From Rhizobium deserti (GTDB lineage Bacteria > Pseudomonadota > Alphaproteobacteria > Rhizobiales > Rhizobiaceae), in the NCBI RefSeq assembly GCF_004358025.1, contig NZ_SMTL01000002.1, forward strand, positions 1,093,939 to 1,157,938: a stretch of DNA of 64,000 nucleotides. Direction: 5' to 3'. The first letter of the stretch is position 1. Each line of letters begins with the position of its first letter. The position numbers and the translations under genes are program-made. The notes under the pieces were generated by a model. That model was not told where the DNA came from, made no database searches, and saw only the letters and a list, made by a program, of their open reading frames with translations. Shown here in pieces: positions 57,813 through 64,000 of this stretch.

Positions 57813-58439
57813 CTACGGTCCCACGACCGCCTCCGGAGCAGCCCTCAGTTCCTCCACCCCATGCGGTTTCGACAGCAGCGCCGTTGGTGACGCGTCGTTC
57901 AATGTTGGACCATGGCCCGCACCCGTCGCAAAGACGATGTCGATGTGCGGCCAGCGGTGGCGCACCTCGCGGCAGAAGTCTTCCCCTGCCATCCCAGGAA
58001 GCCCAAGGTCACTGACGACGATATCGATGGCCTCTTCCTCTAGGTGTAAGAGGGCCTCCTCAGCAGATCCAGCCTCAAGCACCTTGCACCCGAGATCGAG
58101 CAACATGTCGGCGGTCGACATTCTGATCAAGACATTGTCCTCTACAAGCAGGACCCGTTTTGCACCCACTGTTGTGGGATTATGTTCAGGTGCCGTTTTT
58201 ACGAACAGATCCCTTACCTGTTCAGCCTGCTTCGTCTGCCTGCCGCTGTTTAGGACCTGCCGGATCTTGCGCGCCATCGCCTCGCGAGAATAAGGCTTTG
58301 ACAAGAGTTCCACGCCAGGATCGAGCCGGCCGCCATGCACGATCGAGTTCTCGGTGTATCCCGACGTGAACAGGACCGCCAGGTCCGGCATTCTTTCCTT
58401 GACCTGACGCACACCCCGCCCGTCAACTGCCCGAGACAT
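57813..58439 (-). pseudogene. Two-receiver fragment of a hybrid sensor kinase or regulator
   Basis: The fragment starts within a receiver domain: only its second half (MPDLAVLFTSGYTENSIVHG, then LDPGVELLSKPY with the conserved Lys) is present. A complete-looking receiver follows (RVLLVEDNVLIRMSTADML, phospho-acceptor in IVVSDLGLPGMAG, Lys in LLSKPHG). This is the C-terminal layout of bacterial hybrid kinases. The expected upstream kinase domains are missing: homology stops at about 58426, where an oppositely oriented receiver fragment begins. Phosphoacceptor use of the second receiver is possible but it has no intact partner here. Confidence 0.7.
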
Positions 58440-58644
58440 TGTCATGGCCCAGATGAACGGCCGCAAGCTTGCAGATGAAGCAAGAGCGTCCAGACCAGGG
58501 CTTCCGGTCGTGTTCACCACCGGCTACACTCGCAATGCCGTCGTCCATAACGGTGTTCTCGATCCAGGGGTCATTTTTCTGCAGAAGCCTTCCTCGCTCG
58601 GTGAACTGGCTACGAAGCTTCGGGCGGCGCTGGATCAGCAGTAA
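58432..58644 (+). pseudogene. C-terminal half of a receiver domain
   Basis: Homology starts abruptly at RDIVMAQMNGRKLADEA (about 58432) and runs through LPVVFTTGYTRNAVVHNGVL and IFLQKPSSLGELATKL to a stop at 58642-58644. The N-terminal half, with the phospho-accepting Asp region, is absent. The surviving half is similar to the first receiver of the fragment on the other strand, to which it is joined head to head. Probably not functional. Confidence 0.65.
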
Positions 58645-58734
58645 AGAAGACGCTAAGGCGTTAGTTAGCCTTCCCACACCAACGGTTGACGTTGGTCGCG
58701 GCGTTAGCGTGGGCCGTATGGCTTTGTCAGCAGT

Positions 58735-58756
58735 CCCGTCAGCGGCTGCTGACGGG
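58735..58756. repeat. Perfect hairpin without T tract
   Basis: CCCGTCAGC (58735-58743) and GCTGACGGG (58748-58756) flank a GGCT loop. The stem is strong but not followed by T residues, so it is not a standard terminator; it might be a dispersed palindromic element or an RNA structure. Confidence 0.45.
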
Positions 58757-58857
58757 GCATGTATTCCCCCGAAGCGACCAACTCTTCAATCAAAGCTTTC
58801 TCAGACCTACCATTGAGCATGAGTCTGTCGCTGAAGTAGCGTGCCCCTTTAGAAGGT

Positions 58858-59022
58858 TCAGCGATAGCTCCCAGGAACTAGGTACGGTTCGGATTGACCA
58901 CCGCCATGTTGCTGCACCATACCTCCGACCGGCTCACCCCGAGTATAAGTTTGGCTGACGCACCCTGCGGCGCAGGCCAACACGAGCATAATGGCAGCAA
59001 TGCGAATAATGGGCTTCTTCAT
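58858..59022 (-). CDS. Small lipoprotein
   Basis: A 54-residue protein with a lipoprotein signal: KK, hydrophobic IIRIAAIMLVLACAA, then G-C as lipobox. The mature part (about 33 residues) is Gly/Gln-rich and uncharged. AAGGAG lies 8 bases before the ATG at 59022. It resembles small rhizobial entericidin-like or YgdI-like lipoproteins in size only. Confidence 0.65.
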   Translation of the reverse strand: MKKPIIRIAAIMLVLACAAGCVSQTYTRGEPVGGMVQQHGGGQSEPYLVPGSYR

Positions 59023-59203
59023 TGAAAACTCCTTAGCGGGCAAGTACGAGTGAAGCGTGATCATTTAAATGCTGCGCTTGGCACCCTTAGCTCGAAGAAG
59101 TGGGAAGCGCCTTGGGTGCTCGCAAGGCCGCCGGGCGCAGACAAAGAGACGGTTCACAAGAAGTTCAATTAGGTCTATATTCTCAGGTTATGGATGCGGG
59201 AGC

Positions 59204-59229
59204 GGAACCGTGAGGTGAAGAACTCGGTT
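59204..59229 (+). promoter_or_regulatory. Candidate EcfG-type stress promoter
   Basis: GGAAC (59204-59208), 17 bases and GGTT (59226-59229) lie 81 bases before the small gene at 59310. General stress sigma factor EcfG of alphaproteobacteria uses GGAAC-N16/17-CGTT, so one position differs. Tentative. Confidence 0.3.
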
Positions 59230-59309
59230 TTCCGGTCATGGGCTTCTTCATAGAGGACAGTAGATCTCTCTAAGACCTGGCGCGAAGGCAGGCAATTTCA
59301 GGAACCACC

Positions 59310-59531
59310 ATGCAAAGCGAAGAGACATCTATCGCAATCGACAACCGCAATGACTATAAATTATGGGCAATCGAACGCGCCAAGGAGATAGTAAGTCAAC
59401 AGGGGACAGGCCTTGCGCTGGCTGTGCGGGATGGAGAAGAGGAGATTATTCGAACGGCTGGAAACGCTCTGGGATCTGCCATTACCGAGGCCCTTATAGA
59501 AGTCTTCGACGGGTTGTTATCCGAAGGATAG
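59310..59531 (+). CDS. Small hypothetical protein
   Basis: A 73-residue acidic, helical protein (LWAIERAKEIVSQQG, then GNALGSAITEALIEVFDGLL). No known family is recognised and there is no signal peptide. Its composition is protein-like. It lies between a small lipoprotein gene and the convergent ligD gene. Confidence 0.5.
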   Translation: MQSEETSIAIDNRNDYKLWAIERAKEIVSQQGTGLALAVRDGEEEIIRTAGNALGSAITEALIEVFDGLLSEG

Positions 59532-59630
59532 CTCCTGCTCCATCCTGCCTCGTGGGGGTAGATCTCGTCCGCTCCAGGTATCAACTGGCTCAATCGCTAC
59601 CCATTCGGGGATGAACGCCCTCTATCGATA

Positions 59631-62291
59631 TCACGCAGCACGTTTTCTCTTCTTGGCCAGCCGCTTGATGGCCTGTTCGAGAGAGCGTTGGCTGTCACAG
59701 TAGTCCTCCCATGCATCGCTGCTCTTGATCAAGCCTGGTACGGTCCTGATCGTGAACCGCTTAGGATCAAGCCCTGCCTTCACCTGGCTCCAGTTCAACG
59801 GCATCGACACTGGTGCCCCAGGCCTTGCCCGAGGAGACAGAGGAGCAACGGCCGTCGATGTCCGGTCGTTGCGGAGGTAATCGAGGAATATTCGTCCCTC
59901 TCGCTGAGCCTTGGACATCTTGATCAGATAAAGGTCGGGATTGTCCCGCGCCATTTCCTGACAAACGTCATGGGCAAAAGCCTTGCCCTCGTCCCAACCG
60001 AGTTTCTTTCCTTTCGGAACGGACAGTGGTGTCACCACATGCAGGCCCTTGCCGCCAGTGGTCTTGCAGAAGCTCACGAGGCCCAACTCTTCAAGTCGAT
60101 CGCGGACTTCCCGCGCTCCCTCGATCACTCTCTCAAAATCAACGTCAGGAGCGGGGTCAAGATCGAAGACCAGCCGACCAGGAACCTCCGGCTGATATGG
60201 CTCGCAGTTCCACGGATGTAGCTCCACTCCGCCAAGCTGAGCGATAGCGGCAAGTCCTTCAACCTGATCGATCTGCAAGTAGGGCTTCTTGTCTCCGGAA
60301 ACCGAGACCAGCGTCAGCAAGTTCGATGTCCCCTGCATGGCATGACGCTGGAAGAACTGCTCGCCACCAATGCCGTCGGGCGTGCGGATGATCGAACACG
60401 GTCGTCCCTTGATATGGTCGATCACCCACGGTCCTACAGCTTTATAATATCGCGCCAGATCTACCTTCGTCACCGGCTCACCATCGCCAGCGTCAGGCCA
60501 CAGGGGCTTGTCCGGGCTGGAGATCAAGACGCCCATCACGTCGACCTTGGCGCCCTTTCGCAAGCTCCTTGGCTTCGGCACCTTAGGCTTGTCTGTTTCC
60601 GGGTCCGGGACCTCGACTTCGGCGGGCTCTGCTGGCAAGTCAGCTTCGACCTCCGCCGCTGGCTTGTCCTCTCGAAGGCCCTTGAACGATGCCTGGCGGA
60701 CCTGGCCATCCGCGGTCCAACCTGCAAACTCGATTTCTGCGACCAAGTCCGGCTTCAACCAAACAATGTCCGGGCTTTTCTTGGGCGCGCTGATGCCGGT
60801 GAAGGGAGACTTTGACGCCTTCATCTCCTGAAGCTTTGGCAGAAGCTTGTCGACGACGCTGGCACCATAACCGGTCCCCACGCGGCCGACATAGACAAAG
60901 TGATCGCCCCGGTTCACTCCCACCAGCAGCGACCGAAACTTCCCGTTCGTCGTCGCATAGGCCCCAATGACAACCTCGTGCCCGGCGCGACATTTAGACT
61001 TCGCCCAGGTGTCGGTGCGGCCGGACTTATAAGGAGCATCGGCTTGTTTGGAAACGATACCTTCCAATGACAGCCGGCATGCGGATTTGAGGACGGCATC
61101 GCCCCCAGTCTCGAAATGCTCGACGTAGCGAAGACGCGGATCCTCGCCCGCGTCTGAAAGCAGTGCCGCCAGACGCTCTTTCCGCTCGGTAAGTCGTCGT
61201 TCGCGCAGATCTTCTTCACCATCGAACAGGAGGTCGAAGGCGAAGAAGACCAGCTGGTCGGTCTTGCCTTCAGAAAGGGCTGCCTGAAGTGCCGCAAAGT
61301 CAGGAGCGCCGTTTTCATCGAGGGCGCAGATTTCGCCGTCGATGATAGCGTCAGGTAAATTGGAAGCAGAGGCGGCGATGGCTGGATATTTCTTTGTCCA
61401 GTCGAGCCCCTTGCGAGTTTTGAGCGTTGCTTCGCCGCTGACTACCCGCATTTGAATGCGGTAGCCGTCGAATTTGATCTCGTGCAACCAGCCCGCTGTG
61501 GAAGGAGGACGAGTCAATGTCTCGCAAAGCTGAGGCTCTACAAAGTCCGGCATGGCCGAGTTTTGGGGCTGAGCTGGCTTGGCTCGCTTCTGGCCTTTGA
61601 TCCCAGTGTCGCGTTCCTCGGCAGCCAGTCCGTGGTTACTGTCCCACACCGCATCGGCTTGAACGTCGCCACCCTGCATCATGAACGGTTTTGGCTTCTT
61701 GCCCTTCCCGGACGCGATTGCTTCCATCGTCCGGCCGGAGGCGACGGAAGTCGGCTTTGCTTCCAAAATGGCCGCGCCATCCGCTTCAACGGAAGACTCG
61801 TCTTTATGCTTGATCAGCAGCCAATTGGTCCGCTTGCCGCCATCCCGGTCGTGGCGCATGCGAACGAGCACGAAACTGCCCTGTAGCCGCTCTCCCTCAA
61901 GCGTGAACTTGAAGTCGCCTTTTGCCAGCGCTTCTTCTGGCGTCCTGCTACCTTCCGGTTCCCAGTATCCACGATCCCACAACATGACCGTGCCGCCGCC
62001 ATACTGGCCTTTCGGGATCGTGCCTTCGAAGTCGCCGTAGTCCAGGGGGTGATCCTCGACTTCAACCGCAAGACGCTTGTCCTTCGGATCAAGGGAGGGA
62101 CCCCTGGTTACCGCCCAGGATTTAAAGACACCGTCAAGTTCGAGCCGGAGGTCGTAATGAAGGCGCGTGGCGTCGTGCTTCTGTATCACGAACCGGCGTC
62201 TGTTGGATGCCTTGACCTGCGCCTCACCACTTGGCTCAGCCGTCTTCTTGAAGTCGCGTTTTTCGCGGTATTTAGACAGATTGTCGGCCAT
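59631..62291 (-). CDS. ligD: ATP-dependent DNA ligase D
   Basis: LigD is the three-domain end-joining enzyme that works with Ku. The 886 residues run as 3'-phosphoesterase ([19 protein letters not shown] near residue 38, then [12 protein letters not shown]), ligase (catalytic Lys in [12 protein letters not shown] near residue 270, with an OB domain ending SFKGLREDK) and polymerase/primase (Asp pair in [14 protein letters not shown], then [13 protein letters not shown]). This PE-Lig-Pol order is usual in rhizobia. It faces away from the ku genes 4 kb upstream, so it is not in their operon. Confidence 0.96.
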   Translation of the reverse strand: MADNLSKYREKRDFKKTAEPSGEAQVKASNRRRFVIQKHDATRLHYDLRLELDGVFKSWAVTRGPSLDPKDKRLAVEVEDHPLDYGDFEGTIPKGQYGGGTVMLWDRGYWEPEGSRTPEEALAKGDFKFTLEGERLQGSFVLVRMRHDRDGGKRTNWLLIKHKDESSVEADGAAILEAKPTSVASGRTMEAIASGKGKKPKPFMMQGGDVQADAVWDSNHGLAAEERDTGIKGQKRAKPAQPQNSAMPDFVEPQLCETLTRPPSTAGWLHEIKFDGYRIQMRVVSGEATLKTRKGLDWTKKYPAIAASASNLPDAIIDGEICALDENGAPDFAALQAALSEGKTDQLVFFAFDLLFDGEEDLRERRLTERKERLAALLSDAGEDPRLRYVEHFETGGDAVLKSACRLSLEGIVSKQADAPYKSGRTDTWAKSKCRAGHEVVIGAYATTNGKFRSLLVGVNRGDHFVYVGRVGTGYGASVVDKLLPKLQEMKASKSPFTGISAPKKSPDIVWLKPDLVAEIEFAGWTADGQVRQASFKGLREDKPAAEVEADLPAEPAEVEVPDPETDKPKVPKPRSLRKGAKVDVMGVLISSPDKPLWPDAGDGEPVTKVDLARYYKAVGPWVIDHIKGRPCSIIRTPDGIGGEQFFQRHAMQGTSNLLTLVSVSGDKKPYLQIDQVEGLAAIAQLGGVELHPWNCEPYQPEVPGRLVFDLDPAPDVDFERVIEGAREVRDRLEELGLVSFCKTTGGKGLHVVTPLSVPKGKKLGWDEGKAFAHDVCQEMARDNPDLYLIKMSKAQREGRIFLDYLRNDRTSTAVAPLSPRARPGAPVSMPLNWSQVKAGLDPKRFTIRTVPGLIKSSDAWEDYCDSQRSLEQAIKRLAKKRKRAA

Positions 62292-62566
62292 GACGCTTTA
62301 CGATCCCTATGAAGAACGGATTCCAATGCCGTCCATCGGACATGGTTCCGCAGGCGGATCAGCCGTCATCGCAACTGATCATCGACACCATCCGGACGAC
62401 GATATAGCGAATTAGGGTGCCCGTAATGATCCAGAGGATCTGCCTCCGTGGATGGACCCTCGGCGAGCACTTGTGCAGTCTTCCTTATGGACCGCCGACT
62501 GCGTTACCTGTAGGGCCTGTTACTGATTTCGGAACTCTCAGGCGGTTTAAAGCCGAGACACTCGAG

Positions 62567-62989
62567 TCAATCTAATACCGTGCATAGAGTTTGGATCTTC
62601 CCGCTTTCATCGGGGATGATTTGGAGCCGCGCTTGCCGCAAACAGTCGACGATTTCTCTAATCGCATCTTGCGCAGCAGGGTCATTCATTTCTTGCCCCC
62701 AGTCTGCGACAATGCCAACCGCCCCGTCGAAACCTGCTTGGTAGCCCTGCGCAAAATCTCCCTGTGGGGTCGCGGTCCCAGCCGCCTGCTCCGGTACCTT
62801 TTGATCCCGCCATGCGACACCTGCTTCCCGTATCCTTCTGAGCGACACGGATATGCCGTCCGCCGCGGCTGATACCGCAGCCCGAGCCGATGCATGACCG
62901 GTCATTGTCTCGTGGTAGACCAGAACTGCTCGCTGGACGTCTCTTAGTGCCTGGCGATAGCCGCGAAGAAATGGAGGCATTTGCGACAT
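62567..62989 (-). CDS. Hypothetical protein
   Basis: A 140-residue protein with no recognised family. It is mostly helical (FLRGYRQALRDVQRAVLVYH, then an Ala-rich stretch) with a Gly/Asp-rich middle (GDFAQGYQAGFDGAVGIVADWG). The Y-x-x-G-F-x-x-G pattern occurs in small helical proteins of unknown role. The start at 62989 is chosen because upstream codons are Arg-rich; the ribosome site is weak. Confidence 0.45.
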   Translation of the reverse strand: MSQMPPFLRGYRQALRDVQRAVLVYHETMTGHASARAAVSAAADGISVSLRRIREAGVAWRDQKVPEQAAGTATPQGDFAQGYQAGFDGAVGIVADWGQEMNDPAAQDAIREIVDCLRQARLQIIPDESGKIQTLCTVLD

Positions 62990-63128
62990 GATGGACCTGG
63001 TGACAAGCTTAATCCAATGAGGCTCAAGCCATTGCGTCACACTGCGTCGACATTGGGTCCGTCGATTGGCCACACGGGTAAAGCTGTATGGCCGACCGAG
63101 GAATAAGGTTGCTTGCCCAAGCGCCTGA

Positions 63129-64000
63129 TTACCAGATCGGAGCGGGACCGATCATCCGCTGCAGCTTGATCGCAATGGCTTCCACCGACAGTTTGCCGCT
63201 CTTTGCCTCAGGGTAAAGAGCGATCATTGCCGGCAGGACGCGCTGCAATGTCGATATGACGGTCTCGACGGGAGGAAGCCGCCAACCTCTCGGCTTTGAT
63301 TGGCCAAGTGCCGCCCATTGCTGATGGCTACGCTTCAGAAGCTCTCGCTTTGTCACCCCCTCGTACCGCATCAGTTCCATGGCGATTTGCAGGCTGGATT
63401 TTTGGAAACGCTTCGGCAAAGCGTCGTTCAATACCTGCACGACCAAGAGGGCAGACGCCTCCGCGGGATGGCTCGATGGCTCTTTGTCAGCCTCAGGTGT
63501 TCGAGGCCCCAATCGCTCCTCTAATGCTGCCTGTAGGATAGCAGCATCTCGCCGAGCGCACTCTCTTTTTACCCTACGCAGATCCGTCTCGTCGAACGGG
63601 CCAATCAATTCGTAACCCACCCCCTCCTCCACGACGATGTCATCGGGGTGCGGAAGCACGGTGTCGAGATCCTGGCCGCGCTTGCGAGCCTCGTCCAGAA
63701 GATGCTGTTGATGGGCCTTGAACCTGTGCCCGAAGGCCACCTCTTCATCGACCTTCTTCTGTTTAAGCCGTTGCGCCATGTTGATCTGGTAGATGGCATT
63801 GCTGATCGAATGTTGCCCACCATTGGCAGCCATCTGCATCATTTTGCGGGTGACAACCTCATCCATCCGCACGGTGTCGGAGCGGCCATTTCCGCTAATG
63901 GTGACCTCCCGCGCAGCTTCTTTCAGCAAGGCCTCCTGCAATGGGGTCAGCTTGTCCCGGCTATCGTTTCCATCATTACCCGCGCCGCCGCGTCGGCCTC
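63129..64000 (-). CDS. DUF5681-like protein, 5' part cut off by window edge
   Basis: The frame is open to base 64000, so at least 290 residues. Near the edge it reads GRRGGAGNDGNDSRDKLTPL and LQEALLKEAAREVTI, then RMDEVVTRKMMQMAANGGQH and an Asn-Ala-Ile-Tyr segment. This is the layout of DUF5681 proteins (G-N-P-x-G-R-P-x-G, then an E-A-L-L-R/K-E-A helix), which are common in prophages and mobile islands of Alphaproteobacteria. The C-terminal 170 residues are helical and unassigned. Function unknown, possibly DNA-binding. Confidence 0.6.
   Translation of the reverse strand, partial: GRRGGAGNDGNDSRDKLTPLQEALLKEAAREVTISGNGRSDTVRMDEVVTRKMMQMAANGGQHSISNAIYQINMAQRLKQKKVDEEVAFGHRFKAHQQHLLDEARKRGQDLDTVLPHPDDIVVEEGVGYELIGPFDETDLRRVKRECARRDAAILQAALEERLGPRTPEADKEPSSHPAEASALLVVQVLNDALPKRFQKSSLQIAMELMRYEGVTKRELLKRSHQQWAALGQSKPRGWRLPPVETVISTLQRVLPAMIALYPEAKSGKLSVEAIAIKLQRMIGPAPIW

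Noticed and set aside
62290..62415. 41-codon plus-strand frame starting [14 protein letters not shown]
   Set aside because: Composition is protein-like, but its ATG overlaps the divergent ligD start and there is no ribosome site.

Overview
This window looks like the chromosome of a Rhizobiaceae bacterium (Rhizobium/Agrobacterium/Ensifer group; the genus cannot be fixed by reading alone). The reasons are the hisS-hisZ-hisG block with a short-form HisG, the GlcDEF order, paired L,D-transpeptidases, a DUF1127 protein, the katA/oxyR pair, the alphaproteobacterial GTTC-N7-GTTC LexA box, and the imuA-imuB-dnaE2, double-Ku and LigD repair genes.

Region 1 (1-32865) reads as ordinary core genome. It holds histidine biosynthesis with histidyl-tRNA synthetase (1.6-5.0 kb), a RelBE-like toxin-antitoxin pair with a broken toxin (5.2-5.6 kb), a DUF305 protein, a HAD hydrolase, 3-methyladenine glycosylase, two L,D-transpeptidases, glycolate oxidase glcDEF, a Nudix hydrolase, a phosphate transporter, rsmE, gshA, two LysR regulators (one clearly OxyR, divergent from katA), BrnTA, guaB, an MFS pump, rlmE and a Ppx/GppA phosphatase. 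It ends at a tRNA-Gln(CTG) gene with its own promoter.

Region 2 (32866 to about 42.1 kb) is an accessory island that starts at the 3' end of that tRNA. First comes a translationally coupled DUF3489-DUF2924-large serine recombinase operon; the recombinase carries a one-base frameshift. Then comes the most unusual part: two operons that converge on each other. The plus operon encodes a P-loop nucleotide-kinase-like protein, a BpsA-like (aminopropyltransferase/Rossmann) protein and a small protein 'C'. The minus operon encodes protein 'D', an ImmA/IrrE-type metallopeptidase and a PIN-like nuclease. C and D share an ordered set of motifs, so each operon carries a member of the same unrecognised family. 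A DUF4365 nuclease-like gene follows. This is the best candidate for an undescribed, probably defence- or stress-related system.

Region 3 (42.3-46.3 kb) holds small regulator/enzyme modules: a YCII protein; TetR divergent from a DoxX-like protein and a flavodoxin-fold reductase; HxlR divergent from an SDR oxidoreductase.

Region 4 (46.4-62.3 kb) is rich in DNA repair: SOS mutasome imuA-imuB-dnaE2 behind a LexA box, dinB with a small cysteine-rich partner, two adjacent Ku genes and ligD. Mixed in are an EamA exporter with a CGNR regulator and two truncated receiver-domain genes joined head to head at about 58.43 kb. The window ends inside a DUF5681-like gene. Nothing seen rules out that the whole stretch from 32.9 kb to the right edge is one island; no right-hand boundary is visible.
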